Program-made: the position numbers and the translations under genes | Assembly: GCA_009838175.1 (NCBI GenBank) | Contig: VXSB01000011.1 | Span: 20,055-84,054 of the forward strand | DNA: 64,000 nucleotides | Direction: 5' to 3' | Source of the DNA: Chloroflexota bacterium | GTDB taxonomy: Bacteria > Chloroflexota > Dehalococcoidia > Lucifugimonadales > Lucifugimonadaceae | In this document: positions 18,601-27,432 of the stretch, piece after piece | How positions within the stretch are numbered: the stretch's first letter is position 1 | Layout: the number at the start of each line of letters is the position of its first letter | Notes under the pieces: generated by a model | Databases searched by the model: none | The model's input: only the letters and a program-made list of their open reading frames with translations | Told to the model about the DNA's origin: nothing

Positions 18601-19815
18601 ATGACCCTAACTCCGCCAATCCAACGCGATGTCCCCGACGCACTTGGGAGATTCGGCAGGTACGGCGGCCAGTTCGTCCCTGAAACACTAATGGCCGCTC
18701 TCGGCGAACTCGAAGATGCCTACCGAGCAGCACGCGAAGACGAATCGTTCTGGCAAGAACTCTCCAACCTGTTGACCGACTACGTCGGTCGCCCGACGCC
18801 TCTATACCACGCCGCAAACCTGAGCCTAAAACTCGGCGGCGCGCAGATCTGGCTCAAACGCGAAGATCTCGCCCACACCGGCGCCCACAAAATCAACAAC
18901 GCCATGGGGCAAATTCTCTTGGCGAAGCGCCTCGGCAAGAAGCGCATCATCGCCGAGACCGGTGCCGGTCAACACGGTGTCGCAACCGCCACCGCCTGTG
19001 CCATGATGGGCCTCGAGTGCATCGTGTACATGGGCGAAGAAGACATCCATCGCCAAGCACCAAACGTCTATCGGATGAAGCTCCTCGGTGCATCCGTCGA
19101 ACCTGTCCTCTCAGGTAGTCGAACCCTCAAAGACGCCATCAACGAGGCAATCCGAGACTGGGTAACGAATGTCCAGACTACACACTACTTAATCGGCAGC
19201 GCAGTCGGACCACACCCATACCCCATGCTCGTCCGCGACTTCCAAAACGTCATCGGCAAAGAAGCTCGCGCCCAGTGCCTTGAACAGATCGGGAGATTAC
19301 CTGATTACGCGGTCGCATGTGTAGGTGGCGGTTCTAACGCCATCGGACTCTTCAGCGGATTCGTCGACGATGAATCCGTCGGCCTCATTGGTGTAGAAGC
19401 AGGAGGCGACGGTGTAGACACCGATCGCCACTCCGCAACTATCACCAAAGGCCGACCCGGCGTCCTGCATGGCGCGATGTCCTACCTCCTACAAGACGAG
19501 TGGGGTCAAGTAACCGAAGCCCACTCCGTATCCGCCGGACTCGACTACCCTGGAGTAGGGCCTGAACACTCGTATTTCCACGACATCGAACGCGCGAAGT
19601 ACGCCGCGGTTGACGATGATGCCGCCCTCGATGGCTTCGACCTCCTCTGCTTGACCGAAGGAATCATCCCCGCGCTGGAACCCTCACACGCCATCGCTTA
19701 CATCAAAGATTGGGCACCGAGCCTCGACCCGTCTAACGTCATCCTGATGCTCCTCAGCGGCCGTGGCGACAAAGACCTCGAAACCGTAGCCACTCGCCGC
19801 GGCATCGAGATCTAG
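18601..19815 (+). CDS. trpB: Tryptophan synthase beta subunit
   Basis: PLP enzyme joining indole and serine to give tryptophan. The PLP lysine is in [13 protein letters not shown]. The catalytic/monovalent-cation blocks [25 protein letters not shown] (phosphate-binding) and GVGPEHS are all intact, matching the TrpB1 type that pairs with TrpA. The ATG at 18601 gives 404 aa, the normal length; the frame is open upstream to 18334 but overlaps the divergent BtuF-like gene and has no homology. No trpA or other trp gene is in the window, so the pathway genes are scattered here. Confidence 0.96.
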   Translation: MTLTPPIQRDVPDALGRFGRYGGQFVPETLMAALGELEDAYRAAREDESFWQELSNLLTDYVGRPTPLYHAANLSLKLGGAQIWLKREDLAHTGAHKINNAMGQILLAKRLGKKRIIAETGAGQHGVATATACAMMGLECIVYMGEEDIHRQAPNVYRMKLLGASVEPVLSGSRTLKDAINEAIRDWVTNVQTTHYLIGSAVGPHPYPMLVRDFQNVIGKEARAQCLEQIGRLPDYAVACVGGGSNAIGLFSGFVDDESVGLIGVEAGGDGVDTDRHSATITKGRPGVLHGAMSYLLQDEWGQVTEAHSVSAGLDYPGVGPEHSYFHDIERAKYAAVDDDAALDGFDLLCLTEGIIPALEPSHAIAYIKDWAPSLDPSNVILMLLSGRGDKDLETVATRRGIEI

Positions 19816-19820
19816 CTACC

Positions 19821-19846
19821 AATTACTCAGGTCCGCCCGAGTAATT
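19821..19846. terminator. Candidate bidirectional terminator between trpB and the RDD gene
   Basis: AATTACTC (19821-19828) pairs perfectly with GAGTAATT (19839-19846) around a 10-base loop. It sits 5 bases after the trpB stop and just reaches the stop of the convergent RDD gene. The AATT arms give a short T-run on either strand, consistent with a weak two-way intrinsic terminator. Confidence 0.5.
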
Positions 19847-20345
19847 ATCGGACCCGTATCACCTTCGTGTCGGCAATCTTGTCGTGCCATCCTCGGTTCT
19901 CTTTGTCGAACAACACCCACAAGAATCCGAGCGGCACGATCAACGGCAATGCCGCAATCAACTTGCCGATTGTTTCACGAAGCAGGCCGGTTCCGAAACC
20001 CATATCCATTCCGTTTGAGCGGACTACCTTGATCCCGGCAAGAACCTTGCCGGGCGATTGACCGCTGAACGCGCTCAACAGGATGACGGCAACGGCGTAC
20101 ACCGGTGCGAACACGATCAACACCGGAACTAATACTCGCGTGTCGAAATAACTCACCACCAACACTAAGACCGCGACCAGGAACCAAGCCAATCCTGCGA
20201 CAAACACATCCGTTATCAGTGCTCCCAACCTCGTCCAAAACGACACTTCCCTATCCTCACCACTGATCGGGTTGCGTCGGAACTTTCTAGGCCGAACGTG
20301 GTGTCGTGGCTCTAGGTGACCTACCCGATTCGGATTAAGCATCAC
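19845..20345 (-). CDS. RDD-family membrane protein (second of a tandem pair)
   Basis: Integral membrane protein of 166 aa with three hydrophobic segments and the RDD family layout. The first helix follows SFWTRLGALITDVFV, and the conserved SGQSPGKVLAGIKVVRSNG block and the C-terminal GWHDKIADTKVI ending are present. RDD proteins have been proposed to act as transporters or sodium/proton antiporters, but most are uncharacterised. It overlaps the preceding RDD gene by four bases (ATGA), so the two are translationally coupled. It has an extra ~35-residue basic N-terminal extension compared with its neighbour. Confidence 0.8.
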   Translation of the reverse strand: MMLNPNRVGHLEPRHHVRPRKFRRNPISGEDREVSFWTRLGALITDVFVAGLAWFLVAVLVLVVSYFDTRVLVPVLIVFAPVYAVAVILLSAFSGQSPGKVLAGIKVVRSNGMDMGFGTGLLRETIGKLIAALPLIVPLGFLWVLFDKENRGWHDKIADTKVIRVR

Positions 20346-20779
20346 ACCTTCACCACGTAAGTGCTGGCGATCTTGTCGTGCCAGCCCTGACGCTGACCGT
20401 CGAACAGGATCCAGATGTAACCCAACAGGATGATTATCGAAGAGATGATTTTCCCGATGACCTCGCGAAGCAGGGTCGTTCCGAACCCGATGGGCCTGCC
20501 ATCCGTCTTGACGATTTTTATGCCGATGGCAATTTTGCCAGGCGATTGACCCCGGGTTGCCACCATGACAAGCACAACGATCCAGTAACCGATCGACACT
20601 AAGAAGTTGACGACGTTGACATCTCCACCTATCGCGGAAGCGGCAATTAAACCTACTACGCCAACCAAAACAGAAATCACGAAATCCACCAGGAATGCCC
20701 CGAACCGCTGGCCCACCGACGCGATCTCCAGGGCCGACATACCTTCCGGAACGTCATCCGTAACTACGTTGTAATCCAT
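20342..20779 (-). CDS. RDD-family membrane protein (first of a tandem pair)
   Basis: RDD protein of 145 aa, clearly a paralogue of the downstream gene: VGQRFGAFLVDFVISV, RGQSPGKIAIGIKIVKTDG and GWHDKIASTYVVKV. Two adjacent ATG codons are possible; the one at 20779 lies five bases from a full AGGAGG (20785-20790), whereas the one at 20782 is only two bases away, so 20779 is preferred. The tandem pair may form a hetero-oligomer. It lies downstream of the MFS transporter on the same strand. Confidence 0.8.
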   Translation of the reverse strand: MDYNVVTDDVPEGMSALEIASVGQRFGAFLVDFVISVLVGVVGLIAASAIGGDVNVVNFLVSIGYWIVVLVMVATRGQSPGKIAIGIKIVKTDGRPIGFGTTLLREVIGKIISSIIILLGYIWILFDGQRQGWHDKIASTYVVKV

Positions 20780-20822
20780 CATGTCCTCCTAATAACAGAC
20801 CAACACTGCTTCAACCGTACCA

Positions 20823-22091
20823 TCACTCCTTGCGCGGAGCCCGCGTCAAAACGATCAGCAACGCCGCACCGCTCATCAACCCCACTCCGACCCACCACGC
20901 CGGGTCATACGATCCTGTCCAATCCCGCACGTAACCTGCTGCCGGAGCGCCGATACCACCCACAACCAGATTGATCGGGTTGGCTAATCCTCGTATACCG
21001 CCGACGCTCCCACGTCCAAAATAGTCCGCCCAGATGAAGTTATTCAAAAACATCATCCCACCGATCCCCATGCCGAAGATCCACATCGACACGAACATAA
21101 TAGGCAGATTCGTGGCGTAGATCGTCAGCACGCTTGCGCCAGCCAACATAGAAAACCCGAACCCTCCCAAGAACCGCGCCGGGATCCATCTCACCAGCAT
21201 TCCGAACAGGAACGTCGAACCTCCAGCCGCTACCGCATCGAACGCCGTCGCGAACGATATCAACGTCGGATCCATCCCTCGGTCCATAAACGCCGCGATC
21301 CGATGTAACGCCACCGTTCCCGTCGCCAACTGAACCATCGAAAACACGATCACCAGCCGCCACAACGTAGTCGTTCGAACCGCTTCTCGCACCGTCCAAG
21401 AGACCTCTTCGACTAAGCGTCTTGAACCTTCACCATCGGCTGAATCCTCAGGCAAATCACCATCCGGCACCAATCCGACATCCTCGGGTTGTCGCCGTAC
21501 GAAGATCGCCGCCAACGGCACGATCACGACGATCCCAATGATCGCCAGCACTATCCACGCGCCGCGCCAACCGATCTCATTGATCAGCACCTGCGTCAAC
21601 GGTATGAAAAGCAACGCCCCAATGGGTATCCCCAAACCCACAAACGCCACGGCCTTACCCCGGTTCCTTACAAACCACTTCAACACCGGCACCGTCGTCA
21701 CCAAAGCCCCCGGACCACTCATCCCGACCAAACCCATGACCACAAACAACACCACCAAATGCCACGCCGATGTCACATACGCCAACCCGATCAACGCACA
21801 GCCCGTCGCCAGCGCCGCCACCGGCAGCATCACCCGCGAGCCATACCGATCCAGCAACCACCCGATCAACGGACTCGTCGCCGAACTCGCACCCTGCCGC
21901 GCCGTTTGCGCCCAACCGAACGCCGCGCGGCCAATCCCCAACTCGTCACCCATCGGCTTGATGAATAACCCGAAATTCAACGATCCCATCCCCATACTCA
22001 CCGCTCCCGTCGCAGCCATCACCGCGACGATCACCCACCCGTAAAAGTATGGTTCGCGCCCATTTCCCGCTCTCTTCATCAACTGCATCAT
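20823..22091 (-). CDS. Major facilitator superfamily transporter
   Basis: Twelve-helix MFS carrier, 422 aa. The loop 2-3 motif is GWLLDRYGSRVMLP, near the MFS consensus G-x-x-x-D-R-x-G-R. The YGWVIVAVMA opening, with aromatic and Gly residues before helix 1, and the overall layout resemble the monocarboxylate/oxalate-formate antiporter branch common in marine Chloroflexota. An organic-acid substrate is plausible but not shown. The start may be the first ATG or the one four codons later. A family A hairpin repeat stands just upstream. Confidence 0.82.
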   Translation of the reverse strand: MMQLMKRAGNGREPYFYGWVIVAVMAATGAVSMGMGSLNFGLFIKPMGDELGIGRAAFGWAQTARQGASSATSPLIGWLLDRYGSRVMLPVAALATGCALIGLAYVTSAWHLVVLFVVMGLVGMSGPGALVTTVPVLKWFVRNRGKAVAFVGLGIPIGALLFIPLTQVLINEIGWRGAWIVLAIIGIVVIVPLAAIFVRRQPEDVGLVPDGDLPEDSADGEGSRRLVEEVSWTVREAVRTTTLWRLVIVFSMVQLATGTVALHRIAAFMDRGMDPTLISFATAFDAVAAGGSTFLFGMLVRWIPARFLGGFGFSMLAGASVLTIYATNLPIMFVSMWIFGMGIGGMMFLNNFIWADYFGRGSVGGIRGLANPINLVVGGIGAPAAGYVRDWTGSYDPAWWVGVGLMSGAALLIVLTRAPRKE

Positions 22092-22113
22092 GCCAAACTA
22101 CCACAACCGACTT

Positions 22114-22153
22114 TCCCCCTCCCTCGATGGGAGAGGGCTAGGATGAGGGTGAA
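22114..22153. repeat. Family A hairpin repeat upstream of the MFS gene
   Basis: The stem CCCTCCC/GGGAGAGGG surrounds a TCGAT loop, followed by the CTAGGATGAGGGTGAAGG tail. This copy and the one at 24304 are the best preserved and define the family. It lies in the 211-base gap between the divergent MFS gene and the lipoprotein gene; nothing else is recognisable there. Confidence 0.7.
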
Positions 22154-22303
22154 GGAGAAGCAGGGCAAATCATAGCCCATCACTCAAAATCATGGCAATC
22201 ATAGTTCGAACAACCTTCAAACATGCCATCCACACTCTGCATCAGACCTTCGAGTCAGCGTAAACTGACTCCACCGACTTACTAGGCTAGGGCCGCTTGC
22301 ACA

Positions 22304-22966
22304 ATGCACCAAATGTTGATACACGAGGTAAACGCTATCCTCCAGAGAGGAACAGCACTCGCGGTCATCTTGACACTGTCACTTGTATTGATTGCCTGCG
22401 GCGATGAAGCTTCCGAAACACCCACTCCCACACAGGTGGTTCCTCAACCAGAACCCACATCCACGGCAACACCACAAATCGAGCCCACACCCACACTGGC
22501 ACCCGCTCCTACCGCAACACCCGCCCCCACAGCGACACCCAAAATCGAGCCCACGCCTACTCAGACAGCTCCTGATACCCCTCAGCCAGAGCCCACACCC
22601 ACCGAGAACGCATCCGGGGAAGCCGACTCCGAAGCCGCCGAACCGTTGGACATCGCGGAAAATCTCCTTGAAAAGACAAGCCAATTCTGGGAGGTATACA
22701 ACAAGTACGACATTGACACGCTCAAGACCTTCTACGAGGAAAACTACTGGAACGAGCAGGAGGCAGAAGTCCAGTCAAACATGCAACCCTTCAAGAACTT
22801 TAATCTGAGCGTCACGCCGGGTGACCCCTCTACACCCACCGAAATCGCCCCGGGGAAATGGGAGATCAGGCAAACCGCACGATTCTCTTTCGGTTCAGTG
22901 AATATGATCTTTATCTACGAAGAATTCGACGGAGACTGGCTACTCACCCACGCAGAAGCTCAGTAG
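22304..22966 (+). CDS. Lipoprotein with Pro-Thr linker and NTF2-like domain
   Basis: A 220-aa exported lipoprotein. A hydrophobic signal (about residues 16-30) ends in the lipobox LIAC with C32, followed by GDEASE. Residues 38-105 are a low-complexity linker built from repeats of PTPT, EPTPT and TATP type, as in many Chloroflexota surface lipoproteins. The last ~110 residues (ENLLEKTSQFWEVYNKYDID... onward) look like a SnoaL/NTF2-type alpha+beta domain. The binding partner is unknown. The linker's repeated codons make the length prone to slippage. Confidence 0.78.
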   Translation: MHQMLIHEVNAILQRGTALAVILTLSLVLIACGDEASETPTPTQVVPQPEPTSTATPQIEPTPTLAPAPTATPAPTATPKIEPTPTQTAPDTPQPEPTPTENASGEADSEAAEPLDIAENLLEKTSQFWEVYNKYDIDTLKTFYEENYWNEQEAEVQSNMQPFKNFNLSVTPGDPSTPTEIAPGKWEIRQTARFSFGSVNMIFIYEEFDGDWLLTHAEAQ

Positions 22967-22995
22967 ACCGTAACAACGGCCAAACACAAATCCGA

Positions 22996-23009
22996 CCTCC
23001 TTCGGGAGG
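22996..23009 (+). terminator. Hairpin after the lipoprotein gene
   Basis: CCTCC-TTCG-GGAGG is a 5-bp stem capped by a UUCG tetraloop, 30 bases after the lipoprotein stop. It stands immediately before a family A repeat. There is no clear T-run, so termination is only possible, not certain. Confidence 0.35.
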
Positions 23010-23017
23010 ACACACAT

Positions 23018-23057
23018 TCTCCCCCTCCTCTAGGAGGGGGCTAGGGGGAGGCCCCAA
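23018..23057. repeat. Family A hairpin repeat upstream of racemase paralogue 2
   Basis: CCCCCTCC/GGAGGGGG stem with a TCTA loop, followed by CTAGGGGGAGGCCCC. It ends seven bases before the ATG at 23065, so it occupies the translation-initiation region of that gene, and its G-rich tail may serve as the ribosome-binding sequence. Confidence 0.65.
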
Positions 23058-23064
23058 AACAAAA

Positions 23065-24270
23065 ATGCCCAACAGAACCAAAATTGCAAAAGTCGAATCT
23101 ATGCTCATCGGCGGCTCTGACGGCTCACCCGGCGGACACCACATAGTCCGTATCTGGACTGAAGACGGTACCTACGGCGTCGGACAATCCTCATGCTGGG
23201 CATACATGGAAGCCGCCGATGCCATCGCCAAGAAATGTGGCGACTACCTCGTCGGCAAAGATCCATCTCGCATCGAGCACCACTGGCAATACATGTACCG
23301 CATGGGACCGTTCCGCGGATCCGCACTCTCCGGCGCCATCTCCGCCGTCGACATCGCACTCTGGGACATCAAGGGCAAACGTCTCGACGCTCCCGTCTGG
23401 GACCTCCTCGGCGGCAACACCCGCGACAAGATCCGCCTCCACCTGCTAATGGGACCGAAGCAAAAGACCGAACTCCCGTTCCCGCACGACCGCGGAAAAG
23501 AGGCACACGGCCTTTACGAAGCTGCCAAAGAGTCCGCCGAGGCTGGTTGGACCGCTATCAAGACCGACCCTTTGCCCAACGGCTTCGAGAGCATGACGCT
23601 CGAACGACTCATCGCCGATACCGTCGACAACGTCGCGGCCATGCGTGAAGGCGCCGGAAAAGACGTCGATCTCATCCTCGAGATCCATCGAAAACTCACG
23701 CCGATGAACGCCGTCGCGCTCGCCCAAGAACTGGAAAAATTCCACCCGCTCTTCTACGAAGACCCGATACAAATCGACAGCATGGTCCTCCAAGGCGGGA
23801 TCGCACAACGCACCGCGCTACCCGTCGCCAACGGCGAACGCATCCATAACATCTGGGAGTTCCGCGACCTATTGGAAGGCGGCGGACCCCAATACGTCCG
23901 ACCCGACATGGGCCTCGGCGGCGGCATCACCCACGTCAAAAAGATCGCCGCACTCGCCGAGTCATACCACTCCGCACTCGCCACCCACAACTTCCTCGGA
24001 CCCATAACCACCTGCGCCGCCATCCAAGTCGACGCCTCCATACCCAACTTCGTAACCCAAGAGTACTCGCTGCGAGACGAACATCCCGCTAACGCCGTCT
24101 TCATCAACCACCACAAGCGCGAAGGCGGTTACATGAACCTACCCGACGCGCCCGGCATCGGAATTGAAATTGACGAGGGTTTGCTCGAAGTCGCGAAAAC
24201 CACCTACGAGACCCGCGACCTAAACATGATCCCCATGCGCACCGACGGCTCCGTAGGCTACTCCGTATAA
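23065..24270 (+). CDS. Mandelate racemase/muconate lactonizing enzyme family protein, paralogue 2
   Basis: Enolase-superfamily enzyme, 401 aa. The metal ligands are E206 (LILEIHRK), E232 (FYEDP) and E258 (NGERIH), the base on the second half is H308 (ATHNFLG), and K166-x-D168 (AIKTDP) replaces the K-x-K of racemases. This set is that of sugar-acid dehydratases of the galactonate/gluconate type. The ATG at 23065 is chosen because homology begins there; the frame is open upstream to 22858 but that stretch crosses the lipoprotein end and a repeat. The substrate is unknown. Confidence 0.85.
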   Translation: MPNRTKIAKVESMLIGGSDGSPGGHHIVRIWTEDGTYGVGQSSCWAYMEAADAIAKKCGDYLVGKDPSRIEHHWQYMYRMGPFRGSALSGAISAVDIALWDIKGKRLDAPVWDLLGGNTRDKIRLHLLMGPKQKTELPFPHDRGKEAHGLYEAAKESAEAGWTAIKTDPLPNGFESMTLERLIADTVDNVAAMREGAGKDVDLILEIHRKLTPMNAVALAQELEKFHPLFYEDPIQIDSMVLQGGIAQRTALPVANGERIHNIWEFRDLLEGGGPQYVRPDMGLGGGITHVKKIAALAESYHSALATHNFLGPITTCAAIQVDASIPNFVTQEYSLRDEHPANAVFINHHKREGGYMNLPDAPGIGIEIDEGLLEVAKTTYETRDLNMIPMRTDGSVGYSV

Positions 24271-24303
24271 CCCACGTCATCACCACGCACGGATAACCCG
24301 CAT

Positions 24304-24343
24304 TCCCCTCTCTCTCGATGGGAGAGGGTTAGGGTGAAGGTGA
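24304..24343. repeat. Family A hairpin repeat
   Basis: The best-preserved copy: CTCTCTCTCGATGGGAGAGG with a GTTAGGGTGAAGGTGAA tail, between the convergent racemase paralogues 2 and 3. It is followed after about 30 bases by a family B hairpin, so two repeat types are stacked in one intergenic region. Confidence 0.7.
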
Positions 24344-24371
24344 ATTGGGCGGAAGGGCGGCCCAACTCTCA

Positions 24372-24401
24372 CGTCATTCCGGCGAAAGCCGGAATCCAGA
24401 G
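24372..24401. repeat. Family B hairpin repeat (ATTCCGGC-GAAA-GCCGGAAT)
   Basis: A perfect 8-bp stem, ATTCCGGC and GCCGGAAT, closed by a GAAA tetraloop, flanked by CGTC on the left and CCAGAG on the right. The 30-base unit is identical to those at 30799 and, inverted, at 44126. The design resembles the widely distributed ATTCC-type inverted repeats such as Neisseria dRS3 elements. Confidence 0.85.
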
Positions 24402-24427
24402 GGGGCGGGAGAACGCGCCCGCTATCT

Positions 24428-25579
24428 TCAAATCCAATGATTTTGCTGCCGTGAGGGGAACTGCGCATTGTGCAGATACCCCTCGGTATGCGGACTCGGC
24501 CGCGGCGGATTCTTGATCAACGCCTCCTCATCCAACTCGATGCCCAAACCGACACCCGTCGGCAAGTCGAAATAACCGTCCTTCTGGAACGGAAAATCCC
24601 CCTTCACCACATGCCGGTACCAATCTGCATGACCTCCCTCTTGCACCAAAAAATTCGGTGATGCCGCATCGACGTGCAACGCGGCCAACGTGTTGATCGG
24701 ACCATAAGGGTTGTGCGGGCAAAATCCCAAGTAGTACGTCTCCGCCATCGCCGCCAACTTCTTCAACTCCAGTATCCCGCCGGCGTGGCAAATGTCGGGC
24801 TGCACAAACTCCACCACCTGCTTCTCGAAAAGCTCGCGGAAACCCCACTTCGTGTAGATCCGCTCTCCCGTTGCCAGAGGTATGTTCACCGCATCTCGCA
24901 CTTTGAGCATCGCATCGACATTCTCCGGCGGCACCGGCTCCTCGAACCAGAACGGGCGATACTGCTCCAGCGCACGCCCCATGCTGATCGCACCCTCGGT
25001 CGACAACCTCCCGTGGACCTCAATCATAAGCTCCACATCATCGCCCACGGCATCCCGCACGGCCTCCACCTTCGCTAGCGCATCACGCTGCGACTCCGCA
25101 GTCGGGAAAAGTCCCTTGTGTGAATGCGGATCGCCCTTCAATGCCGTTAACCCCTGCTCAACCCACGACATCGCGTTCTCGACCGCCAGCTCCGGCGTCT
25201 GACCATCGAATCGACCATACGCCCAGAACTTATCGCGCATCGCGCCGCCCAGCAACTCGTAAACCGGCACGTTCAGCGCCTTCCCCTTGATGTCCCACAA
25301 TGCGATGTCGATCCCGCTGATCGCTGCCATGTGTAGCACACCGCCCCGCAGATTGTGACTGAAGTTGTAGAGCATCTGCCACGCCTCTTCGATCCGGAAC
25401 GGATCACGCCCCCCAAGCATCTCCCCCAACTCCTCGATCACACCTGTAACCGAGACCGCACCCATCGTCGCCTCTCCCCACCCTTCGATACCCTCATCCG
25501 TCTCTACCTTCACAAACACATAGTTGCGATTGACCTCAGGCGGCGCAGTCGCGAATGCGCGGACGTTTGTGATCTTCAT
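24428..25579 (-). CDS. Mandelate racemase family protein (galactonate dehydratase-like), paralogue 3
   Basis: Enolase-superfamily enzyme, 383 aa. The ligands are E187 (LMIEVHGR), E213 (WFEEPVPPEN) and E239 (TGERIYT), with H289 (FCPHNPYGP) as base and K148-x-D150 (ALKGDPHS). The WFEEPVPPEN and CPHNPYGP blocks are close to D-galactonate dehydratase (DgoD), so dehydration of a galactonate-like aldonate is the best guess. The C-terminal ~30 residues are probably non-conserved and run toward the repeat-rich gap. It faces the Rieske-type gene head to head. Confidence 0.87.
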   Translation of the reverse strand: MKITNVRAFATAPPEVNRNYVFVKVETDEGIEGWGEATMGAVSVTGVIEELGEMLGGRDPFRIEEAWQMLYNFSHNLRGGVLHMAAISGIDIALWDIKGKALNVPVYELLGGAMRDKFWAYGRFDGQTPELAVENAMSWVEQGLTALKGDPHSHKGLFPTAESQRDALAKVEAVRDAVGDDVELMIEVHGRLSTEGAISMGRALEQYRPFWFEEPVPPENVDAMLKVRDAVNIPLATGERIYTKWGFRELFEKQVVEFVQPDICHAGGILELKKLAAMAETYYLGFCPHNPYGPINTLAALHVDAASPNFLVQEGGHADWYRHVVKGDFPFQKDGYFDLPTGVGLGIELDEEALIKNPPRPSPHTEGYLHNAQFPSRQQNHWI

Positions 25580-25673
25580 AGCTGTGCTCCTTTGCTGCGT
25601 AAATCGTATCGGATTGAACGGTGTACGATGTTGGATATCGGGAAGGGGCGATTGGAAGATTTTTAAGCATCAT

Positions 25674-25680
25674 AAGGAGG
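25674..25680 (+). promoter_or_regulatory. Ribosome-binding site deciding the Rieske gene start
   Basis: AAGGAGG ends six bases before the ATG at 25687. The open frame continues upstream to 25621, but this full Shine-Dalgarno sequence and the start of Rieske-like sequence place initiation at 25687. Confidence 0.75.
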
Positions 25681-25686
25681 GGCGGA

Positions 25687-27432
25687 ATGACCGAGGACAC
25701 TAACGGTCTTTTGAGCGCAGGAACTGTTGACGAACTCCGCGAACGCGGTTGCACAGTGATCACAGGCGGCGGGCACACAATCGCTGTCTTCGCCAAAGAC
25801 GAGACCTTCGCCGCCGTCGACAACCGCTGTCCTCACATGGGCTTCCCGCTCGACCGCGGAACCGTCAAAAACGGCATCCTTACCTGCCACTGGCACCACG
25901 CCCGCTTCGACCTCGCGAGCGGCGGCACCTTTGATCCCTTCGCCGACGATGTCCGATCATTCCCCGTAACCGTCATCGACAACACCGTTTACGTCGACCC
26001 GAATCCACCCGAACGAGACCCCGTCGAACGCTGGTCCAAACGCCTAAACGAGGGCATGGAAGACAATATCCGACTCGTCATCGCCAAATCCGTTCTCGGC
26101 CTCAACTCGTCACCGGCCGACTACCGCACGCCTCTCACCATCGGAGCCATATTCGGTACGACGTATTCCAACGACGGCTGGGGCCCCGCCCTCAGCATGC
26201 TCACCAGCACCGCAAACTTTCTACATCTCTTGCAACCCGATGATCGACCTCTTGCCCTCTACCAAGGTCTGCGGCAAGTAGCCACAGAGTGCGCCGGACA
26301 ACCCCCGCGCTTCATCGTCGAACCCTTACCTACCGGCGAAACTCGGCCCGAGGTCTTCAAGCAATGGTTCCGAGACTTCATCGAGGTCCGAGACACTGAC
26401 GGTGCCGAGCGCGTTCTTCGAACCACCATCGACCTAGATCTACCCCAACGCGAAATACACGACATCATCTTCGCCGCCGCGACGGACCGAATCTACATCG
26501 ACGCGGGGCACGTTGTCGACTTCTGCAACAAAGCATTCGAACTGCTCGACCACATCGGCTGGGAGCACGCGGCGCAAGTCCTAACCTCCCTCGTCAGAGG
26601 CATGGCCACTGCACGCCGCAGCGAAGAACTGAACTCATGGCGAAACCCAATCGACCTTGTTTCATTAGTCTGGGAAGCCCGAAACGCGCTACCGAAACTA
26701 TGGGAACAAAGCGCGAGCGTCCGAGGCACCTGGACCGACCACGACAACCTCCCAGAAACCATCCTCGGCGACGATCCCTACATAACAATCGCGTCAATCA
26801 ACGAAGCCATCCGTAACGGAGCAACCGCCGAGCAACTTGGTGGCAAGGTCGCATACGCCGCCTTCCTCCGCATGGCACGCTTCCACACTTCGAACGAATT
26901 CGGCGACTGGGACACCGTCCACAACACGCTCACCGCGGCCAACGCACTCCACCAAGCTCTCGATCGTGCACCTTCGATAGAGCTTCTACGCGCTGTCTAC
27001 GACACCGCCATGAGCATCTACCTCGATCGATTCCTCAACATGCCGCCGCAACGCATTCCGGGGCCCTCATCCAATGGAACGACCGATAGCCTACCACGAG
27101 AGCTCCTCAATGCGATGAACTCTCAACAACAAGTCGAGCAATCCGCAAAGCTCGTCACCGACTTCGTAGCGAACGCTTCGGAACCAGATGACATTATGCC
27201 CACACTTGCACACGCAATGCTCCGCGAAGACTCCTCGTTCCACCATTTCCAGATCGTTGACGCAGCCATCAAACAATACCAACACCGAAAACCGAACCCC
27301 TCGGCCCGCCACTCGCTCGTCGCCATGGCACGTTTCCTAGCTGCCCACTATCCGACACCCAGATCCGTCAACCAGACATACAACATCGCCGTGCGCCTCC
27401 AACGAGGCGACGAGATCTTCAGCGAGGCTTAA
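25687..27432 (+). CDS. Rieske [2Fe-2S] protein with large uncharacterised C-terminal domain
   Basis: A 581-aa soluble protein. Residues 8-105 are a Rieske ferredoxin domain: C48-x-H50 (NRCPHMGFPLDRG) and C67-x2-H70 (TCHWHHARFDLASG) bind the cluster. The remaining ~470 residues are predominantly helical, with no recognisable oxygenase mononuclear-iron motif, flavin site or membrane segment; repeated HDII/HHFQ-type histidines are scattered in it. It is therefore not a standard ring-hydroxylating dioxygenase. An electron-transfer role coupled to an unknown reaction is inferred. It lies between racemase paralogue 3 (divergent) and a possible glycoside hydrolase (convergent, stop codons overlapping). 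Confidence 0.8.
   Translation: MTEDTNGLLSAGTVDELRERGCTVITGGGHTIAVFAKDETFAAVDNRCPHMGFPLDRGTVKNGILTCHWHHARFDLASGGTFDPFADDVRSFPVTVIDNTVYVDPNPPERDPVERWSKRLNEGMEDNIRLVIAKSVLGLNSSPADYRTPLTIGAIFGTTYSNDGWGPALSMLTSTANFLHLLQPDDRPLALYQGLRQVATECAGQPPRFIVEPLPTGETRPEVFKQWFRDFIEVRDTDGAERVLRTTIDLDLPQREIHDIIFAAATDRIYIDAGHVVDFCNKAFELLDHIGWEHAAQVLTSLVRGMATARRSEELNSWRNPIDLVSLVWEARNALPKLWEQSASVRGTWTDHDNLPETILGDDPYITIASINEAIRNGATAEQLGGKVAYAAFLRMARFHTSNEFGDWDTVHNTLTAANALHQALDRAPSIELLRAVYDTAMSIYLDRFLNMPPQRIPGPSSNGTTDSLPRELLNAMNSQQQVEQSAKLVTDFVANASEPDDIMPTLAHAMLREDSSFHHFQIVDAAIKQYQHRKPNPSARHSLVAMARFLAAHYPTPRSVNQTYNIAVRLQRGDEIFSEA

Noticed and set aside
24104..24470. Small minus-strand frames between racemase paralogues 2 and 3
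   Set aside because: They translate repeat DNA and antisense coding sequence, rich in Arg/Pro/Ser, without ribosome sites.
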